This document shows positions 6,389 to 14,681 of a DNA stretch of 35,745 bases, piece by piece. Numbering within the stretch: the stretch's first letter is position 1; every line of letters begins with the position of its first letter. The notes beneath the pieces are model-generated. The model ran no database searches and had not been told where the DNA came from. It saw only the letters and a list, made by a program, of their open reading frames with translations. The position numbers and the translations under genes are program-made. This stretch comes from JAGTRP01 sp035255045 (GTDB lineage: Bacteria; Pseudomonadota; Gammaproteobacteria; Burkholderiales; Rhodocyclaceae): positions 1 to 35,745 of the forward strand of contig DATFAA010000055.1 in assembly GCA_035255045.1 (NCBI GenBank), given 5' to 3'.

Positions 6389-8782
6389 TCAATGACTGAG
6401 AATGCCCGGGGCCCGGACCGGCGTGCGGCGCGGGAAGAGCCGTTCGAGCCAGACTGCGAAGGCCGGCAGCGCCGTCATGGCCATGACCATGTTCACCATG
6501 AACATGAAGGCCAGCAGCTTGCCCATGTCGGCCTGGAACTTGAGGTCGGAGAAGGCCCAGGTGGCGACGCCGATGGCCAGGGTGATGGCGGTGAAGATGG
6601 TGGCCGTGCCCACCTCCAGGATGGAGTGCTCCAGGGCCTTGACGATGTCCTCGCCCCGGGCGAGGTGGAGCTGCAGGCGGTTGTAGATGTAGAAGGCGTA
6701 ATCCACGCCGATGCCCACGGCCAGCACCATGACCGGCAGGGTGGCGACGGTGAGGCCGATCTGCAGCTCCTTCATGAACCAGTAGCCGATGAAGGTGCCG
6801 ACGGTGAGGGGCAGGCAGCACGCCAGGACGGCCCGGAAATCCCGGTACACCATGGCCACCAGGAAGACGATGGCGCCATAGACGTAGAGCATCATCGGCC
6901 ATTCGCTGTGCTCGACCTCGTCATTGACGGCGGCCAGGACGCCGGCGTTGCCGGAGGCCAGGCGGATGGTGACTCCTTCCATCCGGTGGTCGCGGCGGAA
7001 GGACTTCACCCGCTCGATGACCCGGTTGATGGTGGTGGCCTTGTGGTCGGTGAGGAAGAGGTGGGCGGCGGTCATGCTGCAGTCCTTGCGCATGTAGCCC
7101 CGCATGCGGCCGATCTCGGTGCTCAGGGCTGCATAGTTGCCCGGATCGATGGGGATGGCGCCCATCTTCGGATTGCCCTCGTTGTAGCCCTCGTTGTAGG
7201 TGCGCAGCATGCCGGCGTAGGAGATGGCCGAGAGGACGCCTTCGGTGGTCTGCATTTCCCGCACGAACTTGTCCTGGTAGATGCCGAGGGCGACGTTCTC
7301 GCAGGATTCCGGCGCCGCCTCGAAGACCACGGTCAGCCAGTCGAGGCCGGTATCGTAAGCTTCGGCGATGGCCACCGCGTCCCGGTTGAAGCGGGCCTCG
7401 GGGCGCAGTTCCGGCGCCCCCGGCTGCAGGGTGCCGATGACCCGGTCGCTGCTCTGCCAGACGGAGACGCCGAAGACCAGGGCGGTCAGGGCGATGACCG
7501 CCGCCGCCTTCCGGGGCTCGGCAACCCGGGCCAGAATCCGCAGCCAGCGGGCCCGCTTCTCCCGCTTCAGCATGGCGGTGTCGGCGTATTCCTTGGTGAA
7601 GGTGAAGTAGGAGGCGGCGATGGGCAACATGGCCAGGTTGGTGGTGATCTTGAAGAACACCCCCAGGGAAGCGGTGATGGCCAGTTCCCGCACCATGGGG
7701 ATGGGGATCAGGATCAGGGTGATGAAGGAGACGAAGGCGGTCACCAGGGCCAGGACGCCGGGGATGAGGAGGCCGGAGAAGCTGGCCCGGGCCGCTTCCA
7801 TGGTGGTCTTGCCGTGGGAGAGCTCGCGCACGATGTAGTTGATCTGCTGGACCCCGTGGGAGACGCCGATGGCGAAGACCAGGAAGGGCACCAGCACGGC
7901 CAGGGGATCGAGGCCGAAGCCCAGGAGTCGCAGGGCGCCGAACTGCCAGACCAGGGAGGTCAGGGAGCACACCACCGGCAGCAGGGTGAAGCGCAGGGAA
8001 TGGCAGTACCAGTAGACGGCCAGGGCGGTGAGGATCAGGGCCACGGCGCAGAATTCCAGCACCGCCGAGGCGCCGTCGGCGATGTCGCCCACCTGCTTGG
8101 CGAAGCCGATGATCTCGATCTCGAAGCTGTCGTCCTCGAACTGGTGGCGCAGCTCCTCCAGCTTCCGGTTGTAAGCCACGTAGTCGATCTTGTTGCCGTC
8201 CTTGTCCACCTCCGCCAGCTCGGCGACGATCATGGCGCTGGTCTGGTCCCGGGAGACCAGGGTGCCGACGAAGCCGCCCTGGCCGGCGGAGCGCTGGATG
8301 CCGGCGATGATCTCGGGATTGAGCTGCTCCGGGGTGATGGTGCCGGAGATGAGCGGATCGGCCCGGAAGCCCTCCTCGGTGATCTCGTTCACGAAGCTGT
8401 TGGGGGTCCACAGGGACTGCACGCCGAGGCGGTCCACCCCGGGCAGGTAGATGACCGCCTGGGTGACGTCGTAGAGGCGCTTGAGGCCGGCCTGGGTCCA
8501 GATCGTGTCGCCCTTGGCCTTCACCACCACGTTGAGACGGTTGGCCCCGAGGACGTCGTTGCGGTACTTCTGGAAGGTCTCGATGTACTCGTGCCCGGTG
8601 GGCATCTGCTTCTCGAAGCCGGCCTCCATCCTGAGCTGCAGGGCGAAGTAGCCCATGACGGCCGTGAACACGGCCAGCCAGAGGAGGAAGGGCGTCCGGT
8701 AGCGGAAGCAGAAATTTTCCAGCCCGCCCAGCGCACGGGTCAGGTAGCGGTCCACATCGGCGACGCTGAATAGGTTGAGCAT
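6389..8782 (-). CDS. RND/MMPL-family inner-membrane transporter
   Basis: The 797-residue protein has the duplicated RND layout. Each half has one N-terminal span, a periplasmic loop of roughly 170-200 residues, then a cluster of five spans (first half about 230-410, second about 620-785). Segments such as VLVPFLVFAIGVSHGVQQIN and VMVLAVGIGVDYAFYIYNRL are equivalent between halves and typical of MMPL/SSD-like exporters. It is shorter than HAE1 drug pumps, and no membrane-fusion protein or TolC homologue is encoded nearby. This matches the subgroup linked to DUF1302/DUF1329 partners. Transport of a hydrophobic or lipid-like compound between membranes is a reasonable inference; direction and substrate are unknown. 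Its stop overlaps an upstream ATG of the propeller gene. Confidence 0.9.
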   Translation of the reverse strand: MLNLFSVADVDRYLTRALGGLENFCFRYRTPFLLWLAVFTAVMGYFALQLRMEAGFEKQMPTGHEYIETFQKYRNDVLGANRLNVVVKAKGDTIWTQAGLKRLYDVTQAVIYLPGVDRLGVQSLWTPNSFVNEITEEGFRADPLISGTITPEQLNPEIIAGIQRSAGQGGFVGTLVSRDQTSAMIVAELAEVDKDGNKIDYVAYNRKLEELRHQFEDDSFEIEIIGFAKQVGDIADGASAVLEFCAVALILTALAVYWYCHSLRFTLLPVVCSLTSLVWQFGALRLLGFGLDPLAVLVPFLVFAIGVSHGVQQINYIVRELSHGKTTMEAARASFSGLLIPGVLALVTAFVSFITLILIPIPMVRELAITASLGVFFKITTNLAMLPIAASYFTFTKEYADTAMLKREKRARWLRILARVAEPRKAAAVIALTALVFGVSVWQSSDRVIGTLQPGAPELRPEARFNRDAVAIAEAYDTGLDWLTVVFEAAPESCENVALGIYQDKFVREMQTTEGVLSAISYAGMLRTYNEGYNEGNPKMGAIPIDPGNYAALSTEIGRMRGYMRKDCSMTAAHLFLTDHKATTINRVIERVKSFRRDHRMEGVTIRLASGNAGVLAAVNDEVEHSEWPMMLYVYGAIVFLVAMVYRDFRAVLACCLPLTVGTFIGYWFMKELQIGLTVATLPVMVLAVGIGVDYAFYIYNRLQLHLARGEDIVKALEHSILEVGTATIFTAITLAIGVATWAFSDLKFQADMGKLLAFMFMVNMVMAMTALPAFAVWLERLFPRRTPVRAPGILSH

Positions 8783-8824
8783 GATCGGCTGTTCTCTGGG
8801 GATGTCGTTTTCTTATGGAAAGAC

Positions 8825-8850
8825 GGGGAAGGCGGGCTGCCGCCCTCCCC
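8825..8850. repeat. Intercistronic GC-rich hairpin between porin-like and RND genes
   Basis: GGGGAAGGCGG and CCGCCCTCCCC pair over eleven positions with one mismatch and a four-base loop, in the 75-base gap between the DUF1302 and RND genes. There is no T-tract on the minus-strand transcript. It could protect the upstream message from 3' degradation or set the ratio of barrel to pump. Confidence 0.5.
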
Positions 8851-8857
8851 CGCACGC

Positions 8858-10507
8858 TTAGAAATTGCGCGACACGTAGGCGCCAAAGAAATCCCGGTCC
8901 TTGTAGGGCTGGTCGAAGACCCGGTCGCCGCCCCAGAAGGTGGCGTAGTTCACCCCGAACTGCCACTTGGCCGGGTTCTGCACGAAGCTGACGATGAAGT
9001 TCGCCGACTTCGCCCCTTCCATGAACAGGCCCATGGCATTGGGGGTGCGGCCCTTGACCGCCTGGAAGTAGTAGATCTCCGGGATCACCTGCCAGCCCGG
9101 GATCAGGGTGCCGTCATAGACCCAGCTGAAGTCCAGGTTGTATCCCCAGGAGGTCTTGTTGCCCACGTCCTGGGGGGCGGCGGCGACGTCGAATTCGTTG
9201 CCCCAGCCCCAGACGCCGGCGCCGATGGGATCGCCGTTGTAGAAGCGCTTCAGGCCCGGGTATTTCACTACCACCGCCTCGGCCAGCAGGGTCGCGGTCT
9301 GCGCCCCGCCCAGCATGTTCAGGATGCCGCCGTAGTCGCCGGGGGTCATGCTGAGCAGGCCGGTGAGGTGCCACTGGTATTTCTTCTCATCCACGTAGCA
9401 GTTGCCGCCGTTGCCGGCGCAGCCCAGGTTCGGGTTGAGGGAGACGGCATCCTTGGGACGGTAGGACAGCTCGGTGCCGATGGCCCAGTCCCCGAGCGGG
9501 AAATTGGCGCTGACCCCGTACATCTTGCGGTCCTCCGGGAAGACCCAGTTGGCGCCGTTGGCGAAGCTCAGCTGGGGTGCCTTGTCGTGGTAGCTCATGG
9601 CATATGCCCCCAGGTTGAGCTGGGTGCCGGCCGGCTGCCAGCGCAGGGCCAGGCCGTACTGGTTGCCGTCCTTGGGCCGCTTGCGGCCAATACCGTAGTC
9701 GGTGTGGCCCTTGCCCAGGCCGTTGACCACGGACCAGTAGCTGCCGGTGGGCGGGAAGTAGGTCTCGTCCCACTTGGCCTGGACGTAGGCTTCCAGATTG
9801 AGGCCATGGCCGAGGCCGGTGGCGAAGCTGGCGATGGGGGCCGGCAGGAAGACCTCCTTGAGCTGGGTACCGGGCTGGGACAGGCGCATCAGGTCCATGG
9901 CGTTGGTCTGGTTGATGCCGCCGGGCAGGAAGAGGCTCTCGCCCCAGCTCACCACCTGGTTGCCGACCCGCACCCGGGCCCGCTCGTCGCCCAGGGAGAA
10001 TTCCTTGCTCACCCACAGGTCCAGGAGGCGGGCCTTGAAGCGCAGGTCGTCCCGGGCGTCGTCGGGCTGGGACTTGCCGGTGGGATTGCCGGCGCTGATG
10101 TAGCCGCTCGTCCGGGTGGCCGAGAAGTCCCGCAGCCAGCTCACCCGGCCCATGAAGGTGACGCTCTCCGGCATCTTCAGGAGCAGCTCGTGGCTGCCCT
10201 TGAGATAGGTGGTGAAGGCGTCGCCCTTCTTGTAGTTGAGATTGCCCTGGTCCCCCAGCCCCGAGAGGGTCTCGATGCAGGCGGAAGGGGCGCCGGAGCC
10301 GGTGGGCCCCGGGTTGCCGGTGTAGAGGCCGGCGGTGTCCCGGGTGACGAGGCCGCAGGACGGGCTCTGGGCCCGCACGCCGATGCCGGCGGTGATGGTG
10401 GAATCGAAGGCCCCGGAGACGTTGTCGGTCTCGAAGGTGAAGGCTGCCGCCCCCCCGGCATAGCCGATCAGCGCCGCCAGCACGGTCCGTTTCAATGCGA
10501 GATTCAT
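8858..10507 (-). CDS. DUF1302-family outer-membrane beta-barrel protein
   Basis: The 549-residue product has a signal peptide (MNLALKRTVLAALIGYAGGA, cleavage near AAAF). A long region of alternating hydrophobic and aromatic residues follows, ending in GAYVSRNF, the C-terminal aromatic signature of outer-membrane barrels. Segments such as RVRVGNQVVSWGESLFLPGG and LEAYVQAKWDETYFPPTGSY fit the DUF1302 family. It is likely to be the outer-membrane channel or acceptor of the envelope module. It lies 31 bases downstream of the DUF1329 gene, so the two are almost certainly co-transcribed. The transported substrate is unknown. Confidence 0.88.
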   Translation of the reverse strand: MNLALKRTVLAALIGYAGGAAAFTFETDNVSGAFDSTITAGIGVRAQSPSCGLVTRDTAGLYTGNPGPTGSGAPSACIETLSGLGDQGNLNYKKGDAFTTYLKGSHELLLKMPESVTFMGRVSWLRDFSATRTSGYISAGNPTGKSQPDDARDDLRFKARLLDLWVSKEFSLGDERARVRVGNQVVSWGESLFLPGGINQTNAMDLMRLSQPGTQLKEVFLPAPIASFATGLGHGLNLEAYVQAKWDETYFPPTGSYWSVVNGLGKGHTDYGIGRKRPKDGNQYGLALRWQPAGTQLNLGAYAMSYHDKAPQLSFANGANWVFPEDRKMYGVSANFPLGDWAIGTELSYRPKDAVSLNPNLGCAGNGGNCYVDEKKYQWHLTGLLSMTPGDYGGILNMLGGAQTATLLAEAVVVKYPGLKRFYNGDPIGAGVWGWGNEFDVAAAPQDVGNKTSWGYNLDFSWVYDGTLIPGWQVIPEIYYFQAVKGRTPNAMGLFMEGAKSANFIVSFVQNPAKWQFGVNYATFWGGDRVFDQPYKDRDFFGAYVSRNF

Positions 10508-10538
10508 GTCTTACCCCCTTGTCGGTTGGCGGGCGCGG

Positions 10539-11921
10539 TCAGCGTTCGCTGATGGCGCGCAGGTTGTCGGAGGTATAGAAGCTCGCATTCAGCTTCGCTT
10601 CGCTGGCTTCCACGAACCAGCGCATGTCCTTGCCGCCGCCCAGGGAGCTCTGGTCCACCAGGTAGCGGTTGTCGACCAGGTTGTACTGGACGAAGGCCGG
10701 GTTGTCGCAGCTGCCGGTTTCATAGACGGGGATGACGAAGCCTTCCCGCACCTTCCACAGCTTGCCCTGGGCGTCGTGGTCCTCGGCCACGACGATGGCC
10801 CAGCTGTCCTCGTCGATGTAGAAGGTGCGCTTCGGGGCGACGTGGCGCACGCCCGGCTTGACGGTGGCCTCCACCACCCAGACCCGGTGCAGCTCGTAGC
10901 GGCGGTTGGCGCTGTTCACCCCTTCCGGCTTGGCGACGTCGTGGAAATTGGCCTTGGGGTCATACATGCCGAAGGCGTTGTAGCCCACCAGCAGTTCCCG
11001 CTTGCCCACCAGCTTCCAGTCGAAGCGGTCGATGGTGCCGTTGAACATGCGCGGCTCGTCCATGGTGTACTGGTTCTCGAAGCCGATCTGGGGCGCGTCG
11101 TAGGCATAGGTCGGCATGCGGCGCACCCGGCGCTGGCCGGGGAAGTAGTAGAAGACGTCGTTGCTCTTGTCCAGGTAGTTGGTGATGGCCAGGGCCTGGC
11201 CGGCCAGGGCGGTGGGGGACTTGTAGGCGAAGTAGGTGTAGTACTCCACCGGCGGCAGGGAGGAGAGCTGGGCGGAACCCTTCTTGCCCCAGGGGAAGAA
11301 ATAGGTCTGGGTCGAGGCGGCGTCGATCCAGTCGCTGGCGCCCTGGCGGGGCGACAGGGAGGTGTACAGGGTCGGCCACTCGAAGCCGACGCCGGCGTAC
11401 TTCATCTTGACGTTCCACATGACCTCGGTGCCGCTCTTGGGCAGCGGGAAAGGAATGCCGGGCACATGGGCTTCCTTGAGGCTCCAGCCGTCCGGGCCGA
11501 GCTTGGCGGCGGTGGCATTCTTGCGGGTGTTGTCGGCCACGAAGTCCGGATTGCCGCAGGTGCGGCGGGACGGATAGATGTCCATCCGGTAGCCCTTGCT
11601 CTGCTTGATGAGCTGGATCTGGCCGGGGGAGAGCTTGTCGGCGTACTTGTCCACATTGCCGGCGTCCACGGAGTAGAGGGGCTTGTCGCCGCTGTGCTTC
11701 CAGTGCTCGGCCCGGCTCTTGCCGTAGCTCCAGCCCGGGGTCGGGGCCTCGGTGCCCTGCCAGGCGGGGATGGAGCCGTCCTTGTTGCCGGCCTTCTCGG
11801 CGCCGACCGGGGTCAGGTCCTTGCCGAGGCGGGTGGCGTCGGGCTCGCCGGCGGCATGGGCAGCGCCGCCGATGATCAGCGCGGCGGCCAGGATGGTGCC
11901 GGCCTTGTGGATTTGAGTCAT
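10539..11921 (-). CDS. DUF1329-family exported protein
   Basis: The 460-residue protein has a clear signal peptide (MTQIHKAGTILAAALIIGGA, cleavage near AHAAG). A DUF1329 domain fills the rest, with blocks such as LTPVGAEKAGNKDGSIPAWQ and PGQRRVRRMPTYAYDAPQ. From memory, DUF1329 belongs to the LolA/LolB-like fold group, periplasmic or outer-membrane proteins that hold lipid-like molecules in a beta-barrel groove. The ATG at 11921 is chosen for the strong GAGGAG upstream. It heads the unit DUF1329-DUF1302-RND-propeller-aldehyde dehydrogenase and is preceded by the motif shared with aauB. Ferrying a hydrophobic substrate between the RND pump and the outer-membrane barrel is inferred. Confidence 0.88.
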   Translation of the reverse strand: MTQIHKAGTILAAALIIGGAAHAAGEPDATRLGKDLTPVGAEKAGNKDGSIPAWQGTEAPTPGWSYGKSRAEHWKHSGDKPLYSVDAGNVDKYADKLSPGQIQLIKQSKGYRMDIYPSRRTCGNPDFVADNTRKNATAAKLGPDGWSLKEAHVPGIPFPLPKSGTEVMWNVKMKYAGVGFEWPTLYTSLSPRQGASDWIDAASTQTYFFPWGKKGSAQLSSLPPVEYYTYFAYKSPTALAGQALAITNYLDKSNDVFYYFPGQRRVRRMPTYAYDAPQIGFENQYTMDEPRMFNGTIDRFDWKLVGKRELLVGYNAFGMYDPKANFHDVAKPEGVNSANRRYELHRVWVVEATVKPGVRHVAPKRTFYIDEDSWAIVVAEDHDAQGKLWKVREGFVIPVYETGSCDNPAFVQYNLVDNRYLVDQSSLGGGKDMRWFVEASEAKLNASFYTSDNLRAISER

Positions 11922-11943
11922 TGAAGTCTCCTCGTTGATTGGC

Positions 11944-11967
11944 GGGCCCGGGGGTAGCGGCGGGCCC
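11944..11967. repeat. GC hairpin in the leader of the DUF1329 unit
   Basis: GGGCCCG and CGGGCCC are perfectly complementary with a ten-base loop, lying 22 bases upstream of the DUF1329 ATG in the predicted untranslated leader. The Shine-Dalgarno sequence is outside the stem, so the hairpin may affect mRNA stability rather than block translation. Confidence 0.45.
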
Positions 11968-12002
11968 ATCCGTTTCTTGATGTGTTTCGAGTGTAGAAGT
12001 CG

Positions 12003-12034
12003 GGCTTGGCGGCCCGGTATCAAAAATCGGTAAA
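12003..12034 (-). promoter_or_regulatory. Shared bipartite regulatory motif, copy A (DUF1329 unit)
   Basis: The plus strand reads GGCTTGGCGG, four bases (CCCG), then GTATCAAAAATCGGTAAA. Copy B upstream of aauB has the same ten-base block, three bases, and GTATCAAGAATCGGCAAA: 26 of 28 aligned block positions are identical. Reading toward the gene, a possible -10 (TACACT) follows about seven bases after the motif, fitting an activator site overlapping or abutting the -35 region. The AraC-type protein encoded just upstream of aauB is the obvious candidate to bind it. Confidence 0.65.
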
Positions 12035-12074
12035 TTTCTTGATGTGGATCATCGGTGGCCGGCGAGGCGGAAAA

Positions 12075-12515
12075 TCAGCGGCCGCGCCCCATATCCGCCA
12101 GCCGGCGGACGAGCTTGTCCCGCAGCCCCGGAATGTCCTCGGGCACCGAAGCCCGGTACGCCTTCACGTCGGCCTCCGTATAGGGCCTGAAGTCCGCCGG
12201 CGTGCTCCTGCCGCCGATGTTGGCCACCAGCCAGTTGAGGAGGTCGGCGGTCTCGGCGTCGCCGAGGGGGGTGTTGAGGGTGCCCGGCACCTGGGACAGG
12301 TAGGCCCGCCCCTCGGGCAGGCGCAGGAAATTCCCGACCTCGTCCCGCATGCTGGGAATGCCGTTCTCCGGCGAGCCGCTGCCGTCCATCTGGTGGCAGC
12401 CCATGCAATAGAGGCGGTAGTTCTTCTTGGCGGCGTCAGCGGCGGCCGGGCCGGCCAGGCAGCAGGCAAGGCCGAGGGCGGCCAGCCAGGATTTCACGAC
12501 GAGCGGACGGACCAT
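12075..12515 (-). CDS. Exported mono-heme c-type cytochrome
   Basis: The 146-residue product has a signal peptide (about 1-27, ending GPAAADA) and one heme c site, CMGCH (Cys37, Cys40, His41). A candidate distal methionine lies in the following region. GlcA-like loops of class I cytochromes are only partly recognisable. It is the last gene of the aau operon, ten bases after the other cytochrome gene, with GAGGAGG before its ATG. A role as electron acceptor or relay for the amine dehydrogenase toward the terminal oxidase is inferred from position. A gap of about 150 bases holding the motif and promoter separates it from the DUF1329 unit. Confidence 0.88.
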   Translation of the reverse strand: MVRPLVVKSWLAALGLACCLAGPAAADAAKKNYRLYCMGCHQMDGSGSPENGIPSMRDEVGNFLRLPEGRAYLSQVPGTLNTPLGDAETADLLNWLVANIGGRSTPADFRPYTEADVKAYRASVPEDIPGLRDKLVRRLADMGRGR

Positions 12516-12525
12516 GGCTGCCTCC

Positions 12526-12972
12526 TCACTCCGACTCGGCGCGCCAGGCCCGCAGCTCCCGGCCGGAGGGCTTCCTGCCGCGCAGGGCGACAAAGGTCTC
12601 GGCCTCGTAGGCGACATGGCCGGCGGGCAGCTCGGCGGCGTTGAAGGTGGCGAGGACATGGTTCACCACCGCCGCCAGCTCGGCGTCGGAGAGCTGCTGC
12701 CAAGAGGGCATGATGCCGTTGTACACCACCCCCTTCGACTCGATCTTGCCGGCCAGGCCGGCTAACACCACCCCGGCCACGTACTGGCGCCCGGACTCCG
12801 AGGCCAGGCGCTTGCCCAGGGTGCCCTGCAGGGGCGGCGCCAGACCCAGGGCGCCGGCGCCGTCGGGCTGGTGGCAGGCGGCGCAGTGGGCCGCGTAGAC
12901 GGCGCCGCCGTCTTCCGCGTTGGCGATGCCCAGGGCCGCCGCCAGCAGAAGGCCGATCACCCGGGGCTTCAT
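12526..12972 (-). CDS. Exported class I c-type cytochrome
   Basis: The 148-residue product has a signal peptide (residues 1-19, ending IANA). The class I cytochrome c domain has heme site CAACH (Cys30, Cys33, His34), a GIMPSW segment near residue 95 supplying a likely axial methionine, and the closing helix LSDAELAAVVNHVLATF. Its ATG overlaps the aauA stop (ATGA), so it is translationally coupled to the small subunit. This supports a direct partnership in electron transfer. A small cytochrome c gene after aauBEDA also fits the layout I recall for Alcaligenes faecalis. Confidence 0.9.
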   Translation of the reverse strand: MKPRVIGLLLAAALGIANAEDGGAVYAAHCAACHQPDGAGALGLAPPLQGTLGKRLASESGRQYVAGVVLAGLAGKIESKGVVYNGIMPSWQQLSDAELAAVVNHVLATFNAAELPAGHVAYEAETFVALRGRKPSGRELRAWRAESE

Positions 12973-13514
12973 GACTGCCCCTCCTCGAGGCCGACGATGA
13001 CGGAAACGGTGCAGTGGTAGAGGCTGCTCTGGTTGGCCATGCACCAGTTGATGTCGTTGTGCACCCCCATGCGGTAGCCGGGGCGCTCCCGGATATTGGT
13101 GTTGCACAGGCAGCGCCCGCAGGTCGTGCGCCCGCAGCAGTCGTTGTAGCTCACCAGGTAGTCGCGGCCATCGGCCGGGTTGCGGCAGGTGCCCACCCAG
13201 GACACGGCGGAGGGGGTAGTGCCCGGCGGGCAGGTGGTCATGGTGCCGCCGCAACAGGAGCACAGGAAGCCATCCACGCTGCAGTAGCGCCAGTAGTCGC
13301 AGTCGGTGTCGGTGGGCTCCGCCTTCCTGGCACCGGCGCCGTGGCCGGCGGCATGGGCCGAGGCACTGCGGTCGAAGGGCAGCACCGGCAGGGCGAAGGC
13401 GCCGGCCACCAGCACCTTGCTGACGCCGACCAGGAAGCCCCGGCGCCCGGAATTCTGGGCGACGCGGCGCGTCCCCCGTTCCGCCAGGCGGTCGAACAGT
13501 TTCAGGAAATCCAT
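12969..13514 (-). CDS. aauA: Aromatic amine dehydrogenase small subunit (TTQ-bearing)
   Basis: The 181-residue protein has a Tat-type signal (GRRGFLVGV, twin Arg24-25) and a cysteine-dense mature domain. TTQ-forming tryptophans are Trp106 (AVSWVGTC) and Trp157 (NDINWCMAN); the catalytic Asp is Asp125 (YNDCCG). All three keep the same 49-residue offset from Trp57, Asp76 and Trp108 of Paracoccus methylamine dehydrogenase. Fourteen cysteines are present instead of the twelve of the methylamine enzyme, the extra pair being Cys88 (CSCCGG) and Cys132 (TTCGRC). That pattern, together with NTNIRERPGYR, matches what I recall of aromatic amine dehydrogenase. The enzyme oxidises phenylethylamine- or tyramine-type amines to aldehyde and ammonia in the periplasm. 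It is co-operonic with aauBED. Confidence 0.95.
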   Translation of the reverse strand: MDFLKLFDRLAERGTRRVAQNSGRRGFLVGVSKVLVAGAFALPVLPFDRSASAHAAGHGAGARKAEPTDTDCDYWRYCSVDGFLCSCCGGTMTTCPPGTTPSAVSWVGTCRNPADGRDYLVSYNDCCGRTTCGRCLCNTNIRERPGYRMGVHNDINWCMANQSSLYHCTVSVIVGLEEGQS

Positions 13515-13517
13515 GGC

Positions 13518-14138
13518 TCAGGCCTCTCCGTAGGCGGCGGGTGCCTCGATGAGGCGACGGTCGATGTGCTCCTGGACCGAGGCGACGCCGGCCTCGTAGG
13601 CGCTCAGGAGGCTTTCGATCTGCTCCCGGGAATTGACCAGGCCCTTGGCCCGCACCGTGCCCGTGCCGTCCAGGAGCAGGCAGTAGGGCAGCTTGGAAAT
13701 CCGGTAGGTCATGCCCAGGGGCTGGGAGAGGACGTAGGGGAAATCGGCGAGGTGGTGCTTCTCCCGGAAGGCGGCATGCTCGCCGCGCTCGCCGTCGGAG
13801 GCGAGCACCACGTCCAGCCACCGGCCCTCCCGGCTGCGGACCGAGCGGATGATGGGAATGAGCTTCTTGCACACCGGGCAGGTGGGGGACAGGAAGAAGA
13901 CCAGGGTGCTCCTGGCCATGCCGGCGCCGATGGTGAGCGGCTGGCCATCCCAGGTGGTCACTTCCACCGGCGGCGCCAGGTCGCCGACCTTGGGGCCGTT
14001 GTCCATCATCAGGGCGCCCATGGGGGCCACCCGCTCGTAGAGGATGCCGATCTGGCGGGACAGGGCGAGGACGCACACGCCCAGGGCGATGACCACCACC
14101 CAGAGGGCGGCCATGGAAATCATCATCGGATCGATCAC
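13518..14138 (-). CDS. aauD: Amine dehydrogenase maturation thioredoxin-like protein (MauD type)
   Basis: The 206-residue protein has an N-terminal membrane anchor (about 6-27) followed by a periplasmic thioredoxin-like domain with CPVC (Cys87, Cys90). A cis-proline region (SKLPYCLLL) lies farther on. MauD-type proteins are needed for correct disulfide formation or isomerisation in the very cysteine-rich small subunit. The GTG start at 14138 overlaps the aauE stop (GTGA) and has AAGGAG eight bases upstream; ATG codons shortly downstream are less well placed. It lies three bases from the aauA start, consistent with one operon. Confidence 0.93.
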   Translation of the reverse strand: MIDPMMISMAALWVVVIALGVCVLALSRQIGILYERVAPMGALMMDNGPKVGDLAPPVEVTTWDGQPLTIGAGMARSTLVFFLSPTCPVCKKLIPIIRSVRSREGRWLDVVLASDGERGEHAAFREKHHLADFPYVLSQPLGMTYRISKLPYCLLLDGTGTVRAKGLVNSREQIESLLSAYEAGVASVQEHIDRRLIEAPAAYGEA

Positions 14139-14680
14139 GGGTGAATCTCCTTCAGGAACGGTTGATTGGCCAGGAGTTGGTTGGCGCAGGCGTAGAGGGC
14201 CAGCAGCGCCAGGACCAGTCCGGCGACGGTGAAATAGTCGAGGGCGCCCAGGGCCCGGCCCGTCTCCGGGCCGGCGGCCAGGGCGACGACCGTGGCGAGG
14301 CCGGCATTGCGGGCCACCAGGCCCCAGGAGATGCGCTGCCCGCCACTGCCGCAGCCGCATTCGATGCGGTCGAGGCCGCGCAGGAGGCTGATGGCCACGG
14401 CGCCGGTGGCCACGGCCAAAACCCCGGCCGCCGGGAACAGGGCCAGGGGCCGGCCCGGCGCCAGGACGAGGATCAGCCCCGCCGCCAGCTCGGCCAGGGC
14501 GAAGGCCCAGGCGAAGGGGGCGACCAGGGGAGCGGGCAGGAGGCGATAGTTGTCCGCCGCGTAGCGGAATACCGTCATGTCCCGCAGCTTGGCCAGGGCG
14601 CCGAGGAGGAAGACGACGCCCATGGCGGCTGCCGCGGCGCGCACCACCACCGGGTCGAAGAGAAATTGTCCGGCCGCCAT
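14135..14680 (-). CDS. aauE: Amine dehydrogenase maturation membrane protein (MauE type)
   Basis: The 181-residue protein has four hydrophobic spans (about 13-30, 52-73, 78-97 and 142-165) and the ECGCGSGG cysteine pair after residue 105. This is the MauE layout, related to DoxX/VKOR-like membrane redox proteins. It works with MauD in making or exporting a correctly disulfide-bonded small subunit. It starts one base after the aauB stop and overlaps the aauD start, so translation is probably coupled. Assignment is supported by both topology and gene order. Confidence 0.92.
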   Translation of the reverse strand: MAAGQFLFDPVVVRAAAAAMGVVFLLGALAKLRDMTVFRYAADNYRLLPAPLVAPFAWAFALAELAAGLILVLAPGRPLALFPAAGVLAVATGAVAISLLRGLDRIECGCGSGGQRISWGLVARNAGLATVVALAAGPETGRALGALDYFTVAGLVLALLALYACANQLLANQPFLKEIHP

Positions 14681-14681
14681 G

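Noticed and set aside
3561..6395. A very long plus-strand open frame opposite the aldehyde dehydrogenase and beta-propeller genes.
   Set aside because: It is low-complexity in Gly, Ala, His and Asp, has no recognisable domain, and lies antisense to two genes with intact catalytic and repeat motifs. It is a GC-rich shadow frame.
6392..8773. A 793-codon plus-strand open frame.
   Set aside because: It is the exact antisense of the RND transporter, rich in Gly, Asp and His, with no family signature.
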